Of a DNA stretch of 64,000 nt, positions 31,071 through 46,472 are shown piece by piece. Under the pieces are notes generated by a model that searched no databases, was not told the DNA's origin, and saw only the letters and a list, made by a program, of their open reading frames with translations. Location: the NCBI GenBank assembly GCA_944990035.1, contig CALYLX010000145.1, forward strand, positions 434,001 through 498,000, given 5' to 3'. The stretch comes from Clitopilus passeckerianus. Lineage: Eukaryota > Basidiomycota > Agaricomycetes > Agaricales > Entolomataceae. A program made the position numbers and the translations under genes. Each line of letters begins with the position of its first letter. The first letter of the stretch is position 1.

Positions 31071-31541
31071 GTTTCCTGAGGGATAAAAGGTCGAAAGGTC
31101 CTAGAAGATGTTGGTTCTATTGACGAGGAATCTGCCGCCTGCGGATCTAGTGCTGTTGAGCAAAGCGGGGGACCAGGATGCCGACGACAGTGAGGGGAAG
31201 GAAGAGGAATGCAGTGTGAGAACTTTCAACAAGGCGACATCAGTTCAGTAAACAAAGTGCTGTGACTCGACGCGTCGCGTTGGTCACAAGGCTGATTATG
31301 TGCACACGAAATTTGGGCAAAATGCATGGCAGTCAAAAGCCCAAGGATTGAAATTGCAAGAGATGTCTACTGATATGCAGCTTATTTATACGTGGAGGGA
31401 AAGATTAGGATCGTGTATGAACAGGATCGACAGTAGTCCTTGATCGAAGTAATATAGAACGAAACCAAATGTGTAGGTTGAACAGAATAACGAAAGCCTT
31501 AAGTCCGTGCGGGTCGAAAATACTGTACTCTCAAAGCCAGT

Positions 31542-33071
31542 CTATAAGATCGATGCAACCAAACCGCCCAAGAGGCCGAACACAACACTCCACCCCGTAA
31601 CATGTGACAAAGCAATGGTGCCGTTTGACCCATTCTGAGCCGCCCCGGTGCCAGTGGCTGAAGCGCCCTTTGAAGTGCCCGTAGCAGCGCCAGAGCCTTT
31701 AGTGGAAGATCCTCCGCTTGCAGAGTTCGCAGTGCCGTCATTGGAAGCTGCAGAAGGAAGTTTGGCAATCTTGGACCAGACTGCACCGGAGTTTGCTGAG
31801 GAAGTCCCAGCGTTGTATGAGAGGTAATTGACATCGCCAGACGACGTGAGCTGGACGAGAGAGTCGGTGGAAGCAAAGTACGTTGCAGATGGATCCTTGA
31901 CAATGGGACCCTTCAATGTTTGAGTGCTGTTTGTCTGCGAAGCAATTCAGATCGACAAAAGAAACCGGTAGGGCATGAGACCGGACATACCGCGACGTTG
32001 ATGACATATGTAGCTGAGCCATCGTCGGGAACGTATGCAAATTCTTGCTGAACCTACATAAAATCAAGCATCAGATCAGCAGAGGATAATTCAGATGGAA
32101 TTCTCGTACTCCTTCATCCTTGAAGAATGACGTAACTTGCCCATGTTGAGCAGGGAAGTCACCATAGTGCTGAGGTTCAGGTTGCATGTAGGAGACTGGA
32201 TGACCGTCAGTAATGTGTCGTCAGGAGATTCTTGATAGGTAAACCTACAGTGGATAACAAAGATGACCGCACTACCGGCGGGAACATTGGGCACATTGAG
32301 GAAGTGGACATGGTTTTGGGCCAGCGCCATCACTGGCTGGTAATCATCGGTCGACCAGGAAGGCTTCTGAACATCATTCCATGGAATCGCATCGGATTTT
32401 GCAGCCTTGAGGTCAGCCATGTCCAGAGAGTAAAGCTCTCCCTTCGAGTATGCGTCTACATTATGTTGTGAGATCCGTCAGATCCCCCAGAGGGATTTGA
32501 TGCTTACAAAAAACGTTTGTGTCGTGGTCCAAGACGGCAGAAAAGGAGGTGGGGTCAAAGCCTTGAGCGGTGACGGACTGCGTTGTCCACGAATCATCTT
32601 CTGCATTGAAGATGTAGACGGCGGAAGGATTTAACTTGTCCGCTCCCAAGACATAAACTGCATTGGAGAACTAGCCGAGTGTTCAGTTACGGAATAGGCG
32701 GAGTGGTTGTCAAGATACTCACCTGGGATAGGTAGCAGCTGGTGTTGCTTCCATCGAATGGCCTGTACGAATATTTAAGCTCAGTGCAGTGAATAGCAAT
32801 GGAAGGGACTCACGGCCGGCCAGATTTAGTGATGTCAGTGGCAGTTCCTGTTGAGGAATGTAGTCAGCAGCGGTGAGCGCCTATGAAAAGTAATTAAAAT
32901 ACCTGAGGCCCATGTATCCTTGGTCCCTGCATTATAGTCCTTTCCATTGAAACCAAAGGCCAAGAGGTTCCAATGAATGTCAAATGCAACACACGAGCTG
33001 CCAGCTTGAGCAACGCCAGCCGCCAATGAAAGGGCGAGCAGGGAAGCGAACCTGGCTACTAAGGGACGCAT
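31542..33071 (-). CDS. Secreted GPI-type protein, 384 aa, eight exons
   Basis: Exons 33071-32903, 32847-32814, 32762-32723, 32670-32508, 32455-32249, 32195-32110, 32053-31991 and 31934-31542; all introns are GT-AG and the total is in frame. A signal peptide (MRPLVARFASLLALSLAAG) precedes a domain with repeated aromatic strands (AVYVLGADKLNPSAVYIFNA, SKGELYSLDMADLK) that recalls a beta-propeller, though no kelch motif is certain. The C-terminus is Ser/Thr/Gly-rich (about residues 300-350) and ends in a hydrophobic tail (VVFGLLGGLVASIL), as in GPI-anchored wall or membrane proteins. Function unknown. Confidence 0.82.
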
Positions 33072-34180
33072 GTTCCGATGAGTATGGAGAGGTGAAGGGT
33101 GTAAGGAGTGGCTAGGTTAAATGAGTGGAAGTTGGTGGAGAGTGGTGGTGGAAAGTACGAGAAACGTGTCAAACGTTCGTTGTCGAGGTTCGTTGTTGAG
33201 GAAGAGTTTGTCGATTGGAAAATGTTTTTACGCAACTGCAAGCGGACGCTCAGACGAGGAGACCGTATATTTGGATCTTCTCACGCTTGATCGCCGCCAT
33301 GGCGTAACCTGTCAAACCCGTTCTCACCATTACGCACTCAGCGTAGTTGAAACTCGTTCATCAGCAATGCCAGCAACTAAAGATGAGAAATCTGATTCCT
33401 ATTGATGAAGAACTTCAACAAACTTTCACCATGCCTTGGTGAAACTGACTGTCCCGTCTAGAAGACAGTAAGGTCCACACGATCGGCGGCCTTCCCTGAT
33501 ATAGCTGCTCCACAAGTTGAGGTCCTACTATCATCCAGTATCCGTAGCATGCACGGAGTCGAGTGATGCCGGGCGAGCCATATTCAAAAGTTCAAACCTC
33601 GATATCAACCGTACAAGTGTTTGCTTGTTCGGATTCCCAAAACCTGCCACGTCCGATCTTCAAATCCCGTCCTTTGGCTTTCTCATCCAGAGTCCTCGGA
33701 AGTCCAAGGCAGTTCTTGGAGCCTGAGGTAGCCCATCCTACAGTACGGCGCAGACTTGTATACTAATTCCCCTTTCATACTAGATCTATAGGTCCCTCCC
33801 TGTGGTGCAGCAGCCACCAATCAACCTGTACATCGCCACGCCTTCAAACATGTCATAACAGGTCGGCATTGGTACGTCTATCGACCTCTGTATTGATACA
33901 CCATCCCTAATCCAGCGCCTCACCATCTCTCAGCATTCCACTACTCCAGTTGTTCAATATCAAATGATGTCCCCAAGCATCCCAACCAATAATATCCGCC
34001 GAAGAGGAGAAGACTCGCCCACATCAACACAAATAACACTATGAACTAACCGGTTCCTGCTGCACATCGGGATAGAATGCACCGAGATAGTGGCGCTTCA
34101 GCGCTCCTTATTCTGACAGCCTGCCTTATAACGGCTTCTACCTCTGGAACGCCTCCCAATCGTGTCTTCATTCCAGTAAC
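33072..34180. other. Intergenic, no gene recognised
   Basis: A 1.1-kb spacer between the divergent secreted-protein gene and the desaturase gene. Only short, unsupported frames are present. It should contain both promoters. Confidence 0.6.
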
Positions 34181-36145
34181 ATGTTCCTTTCTGACAAGTG
34201 GAATAGTCCAGAGTACGAAGCAAGGTAGCCCTTTCACCATCTAACATCTCCAAAACCATGTTCATCTTCACGAAGGCTTCGAAAGCCCTTTTCTCCCCCC
34301 GCCGTTACCCTCAAGGAAGTCCACGATGCAGTCCCGAAGCATCTCCTTAAACGTAAGGAACCTTCGATCCTCCAGCGATTCCCATTCCCTGACGAGCGTT
34401 CGCAGCCAATCCGATCATATCAACGTACTACGTTCTACGGGACATCGCACTAAGTGTGAGCCTGTTACTCTTCGCAACAAGGCTCGCGCCGTGGGCGCAA
34501 TCCGACTTCGGTGGCTTTGTTACTTCGAGTTGGATCAAATCCCTGTTGAAATCTTCTCTCTGGCTCGTCTACTGGTGGTTCCAAGGGTTAGTGTGGTCAG
34601 GCATTTTCTGTTTGGGTATACGATCTTCTTTTTCTCGATCGTGCGCTTGTTGATTATCTTTTGAAAGGTCATGATGCAGGGCATGGTACTTTATACGAGA
34701 ACGGCAAGGTTAACAACACAGTTGGATTTGTATTGCACACTGTAAGCTACGTCTTTATAAGTCGAGTCCACAGCTGAACTCGCTTCCAGTTTCTTCTTGC
34801 ACCATACTTTGCATGGAGATCAACCCATCATGCCCATCATGTACGGACTTCCGAAGTCTAATAATCATCATCACAAGCCCATCTGATAGTTATGATCAAC
34901 AGAAAGCGACTGGATCCATGGAACGAGATGAAAACTATGTCCCATATCTCCGCCAAGAGTACAATCTACCTGAAGAACCCGTCGCCACACAATTTGATTA
35001 TGCGGAAATTTTCGAAGAGACGCCAATATTCACCTTTTCCCGCATGTTCGTGATGCAGGGATTGTATGTTTTCAACCCGATCTTATTTGATCTTGAGCTG
35101 ACTCGCCTTGGGCTCTTGCTAGTGGTTGGTGGATATACCTTGGGAAGAACACGATGGGATCCAAGATGTATCCGCCTGGAACGAATCACTTCGATCCCGC
35201 TTCACCTCTCTTCAAACCAGAACAACGTGCGTCCCTTTTTCTATCTCAATACACAACGGTACTAACCACAGCGTGCATCCCTAGGACCATTCATTATGCT
35301 CTCAAATGCTGGCCTAGTTGCTATGCTGACCGTATTGTGCTATGCAGGCCCATCGCTAGTCTTGCGATATTACCTTATCCCTTATCTGGTGAGTTACCCT
35401 CTGGATCGTGGCCAGACTGCTGGGATTCATTAATTCCTGCAGCTCACTAATCATTGGTAAATTGATTCTGCGTGCACACCCTTCATTGTCGCTTACTCGC
35501 TTACGTTTGTGCGGCTTCTTTCAGGATCGGTACGTTTGCGGACTGATACTTTTCAAATGAAGCGCCTAACCCGACATTCAGTTATGTTCACCTACCTTCA
35601 CCACTCTGACCCCACAATTCCCCATTACCGGAAGGGTGAATGGACCTTCCTCCGAGGTGCCGCCGCCACGGTTGATAGACCCCTCCTTGGCTGGATGGGC
35701 CGCTTTTTCTTCCACAACATTAGCCATGATCATGTGGCACATCGTAAGTCTGCGCCACTATCCCGTCGGACCCATAGACTGACGTTTCCGCAGATTTCTT
35801 TGCCAAGGCGCCTTTCTGTCAGTCTACACATTCATCCGATCCGATCCCTGGTCCAGAGCTAATAAGCCGCGTGCCTAGATAATGGACCGCAGATTACAGC
35901 TGCCATTAGATCGGTGCTCAAGGAAGATTACAATTTTGACTCCACGGTATGTTTGCTACTTCAAGATCGTAGACTTTGTCTGAACAACACTTTAGAACAC
36001 GTTCTACGCCCTCTATCGCTCATTCACACAGTGCCAATTTGTCGAGGCCGATGGGGAGATTGTTTTCTACAAGAATGGTCAGGGCATTGCTGCGCGTGAA
36101 GTTGATCCTGCTGTCTTGCAACGTTCTGATACAGGTGGCACCTGA
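34181..36145 (+). CDS. FAD2: Delta-12 fatty-acid (oleate) desaturase, 415 aa, 14 exons
   Basis: Membrane di-iron enzyme of the ER converting oleoyl to linoleoyl lipid. Three histidine boxes: HDAGH (residues 112-116), HHAHH (148-152) and HVAHH (332-336). Other family marks are PPAVTLKEVHDAVPKHLL at the N-terminus and TIPHY before box 3. Exons: 34181-34224, 34276-34352, 34406-34615, 34668-34741, 34790-34840, 34903-35063, 35123-35226, 35285-35388, 35443-35456, 35525-35529, 35582-35743, 35794-35817, 35879-35946, 35996-36145. All phases agree and the length is normal for the family. ATG 34181 is chosen because exon 1 joins in frame to the conserved region; the ATG at 34258 does not. Exon 10 is only 5 nt. 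Regiospecificity is inferred from similarity. Confidence 0.93.
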
Positions 36146-36303
36146 TATAACCACAACAGCGTTCCCAAAGATAATATATTTACCTAGCTTTTCGTATGTA
36201 GCAGTATCCAAGCGTTCCCACCATCGTTGTATATGTAGTCGTCGCAACCGAAATTCTGTTGTAATAATGCAGGGGCAAAAACGGCAACACGGGTGATAAA
36301 GTA

Positions 36304-39300
36304 TCAAGTATCTCTTGTAAGAGGGCTAGTAGGTAATTGCGACTTCCTCCTGTCCGTACCAATTCGAGGTTGGCCTTGTAGGATGGCAAAAATAGACTTC
36401 CTTCTCTCGTTTGGGCTGAACGCGGTCTCATATCCTTCTTCGCCTTCCATGACAATCCTCATAGAATGTGGATCAATCCTGAACTTCTTGTTTCTTAGGA
36501 TGTCTTCCATCTCCTTCTCATCCTGCCGCCCCGCAAGTAATTCTCCCATTCCTGTCTGGGCCCCGATTGAAACAGCAGACGCGATTGTCCCAGGTTCATG
36601 CCGAAGTTTGAGCTCTTCTCGGTCTGCAATATGTAACAGCTGAACAATGGTTCCGAACACAGAGAGTATGAGGAGGCCTGCAGCCAACAAGTGTACTGCA
36701 GTATTGCTGTGCTCCGGATATCAGTCATGATGCTCGTCATTGACAAAACTTCGGGAAGACAAACCTGAGCCAAACTCGTTTTACTACTGCATTCACGTGA
36801 AGAGTTAAAAGTTCTTGTGTTGGCAAGAAGTAAACCGAACGAGCAATCAAGGATAAATATATTTGCTGCGCTCTCGATTAGAACTGGGCCTGGCGATGAC
36901 TGGGAGAATGACTCTTACGTAGACTTTGGCCGATAAATCGACAAATTTACCAGCGTCGAAACTACCGATGAGACCTTCTGGGCTGTGAACCGCGCTCTGG
37001 TAAACAGCTGCAGGCAACTGCAACAAGGTGGCATTGAGGCGTTGAAGTGCAAAGCGATCGGGGTTCGTCAGGTTGAACTTCACTCCATTGTAGGCTCTGC
37101 CCAGAAGTGGCGGCCCCGTAACATTTGCGGAAGTGGACGAGAAGTTGGACGCAGACGAGAAGGGTCTCAGTTCCGTGACCCTCGTAATATTTCTGGACGC
37201 AATGTCGATGTTGATGTTAACGTCCCATAATGTGAAGGACGGGCGGCAAACTGTGGCGGAAGCTCGAGCAGATGGTTGATAGCTGGAACACTTTCAGAAG
37301 GGAAACTTCGCGTGCAATGAGCAGACACACGTGAAAAACCAGAGGAAGGCTGGGCTAAACTGTGCAGGCGTCGACCCGTCGCAATCGAACGTTTCGGTGC
37401 CGAACAAGGTGGTCGCATTCCTGTCAACGATGAATGTTTTGTTACACCCGTTGAACAAAACGGAATTCGTCCATCCACTTCCGTCGAGGTTCTGAACCAT
37501 GTTCACCTTACCGATGGCGAGTTAAGATAACATGAATCAAACCAACTGTACAAGGCTACTTACAGGAAGAGAGGTACATCCCGTTTCTGTCTTCATCGCC
37601 GTTGTGTTAGCTGAGAGGGTTCCATTCGTCACTTTGTTCGAAGGAATCTGGAAGGAGTGTAGTGTGCCCCTTTAGAATCCTGTTCGAGCATCTGGGAGAC
37701 TCATTCCAAACGGACCTGTATCTCAGCGAAAGTGTATTGGTTCTTCACGAAGGGCGGGTCCCCAAGGCCATATAACACCGCAGCCGATGCATAACTGGCT
37801 GCCGTAAGAAAAGCTATCAAAGTGTTTAGCCGCAGTTTCTTCTAATTCGTCTACCACGAATGAAAACCTTACCTGTGAGATCATCGAACTCGGGATTTTG
37901 ATTGAGACCCAAAGCGGTGAGGGTGGTTGTCGTTACTTCTAAATATTTAAGTTCCTCCGTTAGTAAAAGTTCTGATAGGACAGTCCGGCGCGCTAACCTG
38001 GCTGCGGCAAATAAGTATCTTTAACAACAAGAAGAGCAGCCGCTAGAGGTGAGAACGATAACGCCATGATTCCCATTAAGGTGGCCAATGCAACCAAGTA
38101 GTGCTTGTTCATGGCAGCACGGGTCCATACGATGAAATTACTTAAAGGTATTAGCATGCCAAGCTATTTGGAACTTCTGCCCAGTCCGCAACCTACTTCG
38201 TTCTAGTGTAATCCAAGAGCAAGCTTCGATGTGGTGGGGAGTCTCCGTGGACAAGATCAACATAAGGCTACAAGTCGGGTGATCGTCAGGGGGTTTATCA
38301 ACGAGACCCGCGAACGACCAACCTGCATCTTTTTGATTTCTATGTCGGTCCAAGTCCATAATGCAACAATCTACTAGGTTGTCAGTTCCCCTTGAACCAC
38401 GGAGTATTATGGTCTTTCAAAGTTGAAAAGTTTCGTCCCATTAATGGGTATTCCGCTACCTCGCTTATTCGTCCCTTGCTTTAAACGGAGAGTTTGGCAT
38501 GTATACTTTTCACCATTCTCAGTTTCAGACCGAAAAAGGGTCGGGAATGGTGAATAATGGAACCAAACTTTTCAACTTTGAAACCCCCTATTGTCAGCAC
38601 ACATACAAAAGTCGCAGCTGCAACAGGAGGCAAAGTCTGATGTTGAATTGAGAGAGAATTCGCAGCGATCGAAAAATCTTTGCGTACATAGACATAGTGA
38701 AGAACATTTGTTTCATCTCCTGCTCCCGAGCTTGTAGGCCAACCTAAGCAGGTTTGCATTAGCAGAGATAAGATGATACGGAGATACATTGAAAGCCCTC
38801 ACCTTGGTACTTCTCACTAAAGTGTAATGCAACCTCCAATCCAACCGCGGCTACCGCCAGAAGAACTACGAACGGTATCCAAAACCACCGACGAAGCGGG
38901 GCAGGTATCCAGCCTTCTTCTAACAACCCTCCGCCTTTTTCATGGAAATGGCGTTCTGAAGACGAAACGCTATCAATAAACCTTGAACGAAGAGCGGTAT
39001 GATAGAGCCTACCGTGAGTCAATGGCGCTGGGTCTTTGTATCTGGCATATTGAGTGTGCGTCTCAAAGGGTTCTGGCTCAGATTCTTGCTGGAGTGAAGT
39101 CAGAGTTGACGGGGAGGCAGAGGTCTGGTGAATATCGGAAGCATTAAGGTTTTGCATGTGTTCAAGGCCGTGGTACTGAGATGCTGTAAGGAAAGGAGAC
39201 ACTCGTGTATATGGGCCGACGTACAGAATCACTTCTAGCGACAGAAGTCACACCACCCGGTTGAAGTACATGAGGAAAATCACGACCCTTCTGCCATGCG

Positions 39301-39450
39301 ATAAACCTGTAACATCACAATCAGTTCATCCATGTCGGTCAAGATGTCAAGCATGCTTCACTGGTTTGATGGAAGCTCTTCCAAATCAGTTTGCGAAGTC
39401 AAAGGTTGGTACGAGAGGTTATAATGCGGCGTTTTGGATGATGATGACAT
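36304..39450 (-). CDS. DUF3433-type multi-pass membrane protein
   Basis: Likely start ATG 39450 (MSSSSKTPHYNLSYQPLTSQ); introns at about 39364 (56 nt) and 39225 (51 nt) keep the frame. A disordered N-terminus is followed by a membrane segment (FWIPFVVLLAVAAVGLEVAL), then VAAATFIVALWTW, QPYVDLV and SLLLDY, which together match the DUF3433 repeat. A large extracytoplasmic region with NxT/NxS sites follows, a further TM (HLLAAGLLILSVFGTIVQLL) and a cytosolic tail (HEPGTIASAVSIGAQTGMGE). More than ten exons; those between 38100 and 36700 were traced but not phase-checked individually. One intron carries a MITE (38410-38588). Molecular function unknown. Confidence 0.78.
38410..38588 (-). mobile_element. 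TA-targeting MITE, copy 1 (inside an intron)
   Basis: A 179-bp element flanked by TA (38408-38409 and 38589-38590). TIRs contain TTTCAAAGTTGAAAAGTTT. It is the reverse complement of the copy at 57565-57744 with only a few differences. It lies within an intron of the DUF3433 gene that starts GTATGTGTGC just right of the element and ends CTAGTAG near 38364, making that intron about 235 nt. TA duplication and no coding suggest a Tc1/mariner-mobilised (Stowaway-like) element, unrelated in TIR to Tc1-A and Tc1-B. Confidence 0.9.
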
Positions 39451-39980
39451 TCCAGTTCGCCTTCTTGAAAGAGCGGGAAAGAGAAGTCTGCTTTAACTGT
39501 GACAGCCAAGCTCAGAGGAGTCTCGCATAGCCTCCGCTAGCCATAAATGAAACTCGTTATCGCCACTGCCTGGGGTTGGCGTCATGAGGCCGCAAGCAAC
39601 GCCAACTGGAGTCTGCAAATCTTGAACATGAGCGTGTGATCGCCTGGCTGCGGAAACGTGCCCCGCAGGAATTAACGTGGGCTACATCCTTTTAGGTCTC
39701 AAGCTGTTTGTATGATGAAACTTGGCCGTGCAACCCGCCGTGGATTGACTGGTCTGGTAGAGAGGCTAAGAGAGCGTAGTAGCTTTCGATTGGCGAACGT
39801 GATGCTTACACAGCCCCATTCAGGCTTGCCTGAAATTGAACAGTAAACACAGAAACATGACCCCATCTTTCAATCGCCACCGTTGGTCAAAACGTACTGT
39901 ATACCGACGCTGGCAAGCCCTATATCTACGTGAAACAACACGTATATTTGATAGGCCAACGCCTATGCCTTTATACCCCC
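39451..39980. other. Intergenic, no gene recognised
   Basis: 530-bp spacer between the start of the DUF3433 gene and the stop of the tRNA methyltransferase gene. Only chance frames are seen. Confidence 0.5.
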
Positions 39981-42886
<2,906 letters not shown>

Positions 42887-43012
42887 TCCTGACGATGGTC
42901 CCAGTGTGAACGGCAAAGAAAAAGCTGGAAAACATTTGATCGAAGGATAGAGTGATGAGATGACCGAGGCGTGCTCTGGGCTGTCAGGTTTGAAAGGTTA
43001 GGGATTAATCAC

Positions 43013-43086
43013 GGGTCGATGGCGTAGTTGGTTATCGCATCTGTCTAACACACAGAAGGTCCTCAGTTCGAGCCTGGGTCGACTCA
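43013..43086 (+). tRNA. tRNA-Val (anticodon AAC), no intron
   Basis: Full cloverleaf: acceptor GGGTCGA/TCGACTC (one G-T pair), D arm GCG...CGC, anticodon stem TCTGT/ACAGA with loop CTAACAC, variable AGGTC, T arm CTCAG-TTCGAGC-CTGGG, discriminator A at 43086. B-box GGTTCGAGTC-like sequence is present as AGTTCGAGCCT. A run of six T (43087-43092) follows as the Pol III terminator. It lies between the Trm4 gene start and the proteasome gene stop. Confidence 0.96.
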
Positions 43087-43092
43087 TTTTTT
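43087..43092 (+). terminator. Pol III terminator of tRNA-Val
   Basis: Six T residues directly after the discriminator base. Confidence 0.85.
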
Positions 43093-43249
43093 ATTCCCCA
43101 GGGAATCCATCTTGGCAAGTTGCTTCCCTCACACCGTGATCAACGATGAGTTGGTCTATATTCACTCTACCAATCTCTTTCTCAGTTTCTGTGATGCTCC
43201 GAAATGAATATTTGTGACTTTCTACAATACACTTCGGATGCTGTAACAA

Positions 43250-44269
43250 TTATGAGGTATCCATGGCTTCGCTGCCCAGAGGAATGATGTCTTCACTAAC
43301 GATGAGGCTGCGTATGTTCTCCGATTTCCAAGCCGTGGTTCCTCGTCTAAACTTGTAGTCTCTTTCTTTCTGCACACGTTCGTTCGGCATCTCAACGTTT
43401 CGCAGCATTTCCGTATGCGTTGAAGTGATAATGCACGCATCAACGTTTGATCCTGACCCGAGATCGTTGAAGATACCCACTGAGATCGCGGCCTTGACTA
43501 AGTCAAGTGCTTCTTCCCGCTAACAAACTTTCTGATAAGTACACGTCTTTGGACGAATTGATTTGAAGTACTGACCTCCATGTTTGCTCTCCAGGACGAT
43601 TCGAACACAGCCATCGCAGCAAGACTTCCAGAACCCATGGTTACATACGGGAGCTTGTCCGTAGAACCATGGGGGTGGATCGTGAAAAGATGAGCTCCCG
43701 TGCTATCAACACCTCCGAGAACAAGCGCAGCTCCTATATGACCTTGATACCTATGACAGAAATGTAAAATACCCTGATAGATACTCCGGGAAAAAGTCTA
43801 CCTGAAGAGCATCTGTTTGAGCATAGTCATCGCTGTCACGACGCGTGGCTTTCTCCCCGTTGATAACCCGTGCAGCTCCATATTGGATGAAATAAGTGCG
43901 GTGGTAAATTCTGTATCGGCAGCAGTACCAGCACCACAGCATCGGATAGATTCAGTGATATAATGGATCTGGCAAGACAATCAGTAGAGCTTTCATTGCA
44001 GACCAGACGATCAAGGCATACCTTTTCACAGTTCTTGTCCGCCACAATATCTCCTTCAGTTGCTCGTGTGTCCGCACCCAGAACTATCCCATCTTTGAAT
44101 AGGCACCCGACGATAGTCGTTCCTGTACTTGTGGCCTTTGGGAGAGGCAGGCCCTTCTGTGCCATGAAGTTGTTCCTACGGAAGAATTCAATAAACTTCA
44201 GTCTATCAAAGACATGCTTTGAGCGTACCGGATCTCATTGGAAAAATCGAATCCAGGTTTAGAATACAT
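43250..44269 (-). CDS. PUP1: 20S proteasome subunit beta2, 268 aa, five exons
   Basis: Catalytic beta2 subunit (trypsin-like activity) of the 20S core, nucleus and cytosol. A 32-residue propeptide ends in STG, and mature Thr1 is residue 33 ([20 protein letters not shown]). Other family marks: [51 protein letters not shown]. Exons: 44269-44229, 44175-44022, 43968-43802, 43750-43576, 43519-43250, phases consistent. Length and sequence fit the family. It is transcribed divergently from the aldehyde dehydrogenase gene across only about 126 bp. Confidence 0.96.
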
Positions 44270-44395
44270 GTTCGAACGACGAAGAGAGTGGTTTGTTCAA
44301 GGCCGCGTACGTACGAGATGAGATGCACGCACACGCGTCTTCACGTGATGCAAGGCTACAGATTAGATTTCCACTACTTCGTTTCCTCAACTATC
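44270..44395. promoter_or_regulatory. Compact bidirectional promoter, PUP1 / aldehyde dehydrogenase
   Basis: The 126 bp between the two divergent start codons must hold both 5' UTRs and core promoters. No TATA box is seen. It contains the CACGTGA word (near 44342) and a GTACGTAC palindrome (near 44308). Confidence 0.5.
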
Positions 44396-46472
44396 ATGGC
44401 AGGATTCCAAACTACTATAACTCCTCATAATCAACAGCCTTACGTCTCGAGGGCCTACCCCTCTCAGGCTGAACTTGATCAGACAATCAAACATGCCGAG
44501 CAAGCATTTAAATCATGGCGCGCGGTCCCCCTCCAGGATCGGATAGCTATCGGTCGCAAGTTCATTGTAGGTGGACAAATGCACTCTGTCATATTCTCAG
44601 CCCTAATTAAAATATCTAGGAAGAGTTCAAGAAAATGGCCGATGAGATACCCTTGGAATTGACATTGCAGATGGGCAGGCACGACTTGCTTTACATCCGA
44701 CTACAGAAACCCTGATCTCATGCTCGTTCTCGATAGACCAGTTTCTCAATGCCCGGGTGAAGTTAGGGGATTTCTTGATCGAGCAGACTACATGCTCTCT
44801 ATTGCGGCCTCTGCGCTAGCGGATGTTCCTCTCACTGACACCGATAAGCCTGGGTTCAAACGGTATATCAAGCGTGAACCCCTCGGCGTTGTACTGGTCA
44901 TCGCACCCTGGAAGTACGTTTTATATTGTACCCTGCTGCCAAAGTAACTGCCTTATCTATGTCGTGCCAGCTTCCCCTACCTGGTCTCTATCAATTCGGT
45001 CTTGCCCGCCATCATCGCAGGCAACGCAGTGCTGTTCAAGCCTTCACCCCAGACACCAGTCACCGCCGAACGATTTGCCAAAGCGCTAACAAATGCAGGC
45101 GTCCCGCAGGACGTCGTCCAAGTTATCCATCTTTCGCCTTCCCTTACGACCTACGCCATCCAACATCCATCCCTCAACTTTGTTTCCTTCACTGGAAGCG
45201 TAGTCGGTGGCAAGTCGGTGGCCAAGTCAGCAGCGGAGGCCCAGGGCTTTACGGGTGTCGCATTAGAAGTGAGCTCCACTCTCATGGTTTATGAATAAAC
45301 CATTCATGAGAATACTCGTAGCTCGGTGGAAAGGATCCCGCGTACGTGAGGGCAGACGCTGACCTCGACTATACGGTGGCTGAACTTGTTGACGGTGCGT
45401 TGAGGAATCTCACTTCATAACATTAGATTCATGGTCCATCAAGGTGCATTTTTCAATTCTGGACAAAGTTGTTGCGCTGTCGAGGTGAGCTAGGTACCCT
45501 TTCATTCTATTATCACTGCTGATAAGGCCCTGCAAGCGTATCTATGTCCACGAGAGTCTCTTTGATAAGTTCGTGGACCGCTATGCTGAATTAACGAAGG
45601 TACGAGATCGGAATGAAGCTATCAATATGAAGACTAAGGGTGAGGCACCCTAGAAATACAATCTTGGAGATCCCACCTCACCAAATACCAACCTCGGGCC
45701 TGTTGTTAGCCTTGCAAGCGCTCAGAGGATCCGCAAGCAAGTCGCCGACGCGGGTATGGTTTTTACCGCCAACACTCATTCCTACACAACTCATGGGGCT
45801 TCAACAGTTTCCGCTGGCGCTAAGCCCCTCATTCCTGAAGGCTTATTCCCTGCTGCCAAACCGTGAGTAGTGGTTCAGCTTTTTTGCTATTCCGTTAACC
45901 AACAACACCCTTGAATAGTGGTACAACCTATGTTGCTCCGCAAGTACTGATCAACGTGAACCATTGTCAGTCACGTCTCCAACCAAATTCAAATTCAAAT
46001 GGCTGAAGCAAATTCATTGAAATAGCAATGGATGTTATGACGGAAGAGACCTTTGGCCCTGTTGTAGGCATACAAAAGGTAAGGTCTATGCCACGCCCAT
46101 GTGCTCTCCACTCAAGCCCTTGTTTTCGTAGGTCTCCACTGATGAGGAAGCTATAAAACTCATGAATGATTCGCCCTACGGCCTCACCGCTTCTGTTTGG
46201 ACAAATGCAGAAGCGAACAAAGATTCAGAAGAGGCCTTTTTGGAGATTACTAATCAACTAGAGACTGGCACGGTCTTCTTGAACAGATGCGATTATCTTG
46301 ATCCCGCTCTGGCATGGACTGGTGTCAAGAACAGCGGAAGAGGCGTCAGTCTCAGTAAATTTGGTGAGTGGGCTGCAATTTTGACTGTTTTACGTCACTC
46401 AACCCCCTTCCCCCAGGTTATGACCAACTCACCAGGCCAAAATCAGTCCACATGAAGATTAAGACAACTTGA
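44396..46472 (+). CDS. NAD(P)-dependent aldehyde dehydrogenase
   Basis: ALDH superfamily enzyme oxidising an aldehyde to the acid. Starts MAGFQTTITPHNQQPYVSRA. Cofactor-site IAPWNFPYLVSINSVLPAII with FKPSPQTP, FTGSVVGGK, general base Glu in ALELGGKDPAYV, catalytic Cys in NSGQSCCAVE, TEETFGPVV, and C-terminal GVKNSGRGVSLSKFGYDQLTRPKS. About ten introns of 45-70 nt keep the frame as traced; stop TGA at 46470-46472; about 500 aa, normal for the family. The SGQSCCAVE type resembles the fungal YneI/succinate-semialdehyde-like group, but the substrate cannot be set from sequence. 3' end is convergent with CBP3. Confidence 0.9.

Noticed and set aside
34258..34352. ATG at 34258 as start of the desaturase
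   Set aside because: It is out of frame with the conserved VTLKEVHDAVPKH. The ATG at 34181 plus a 51-nt intron joins in frame and gives the family N-terminus.
39261..39530. Plus-strand 89-codon frame
   Set aside because: It overlaps the likely first two exons of the DUF3433 gene on the other strand and has no recognisable features.
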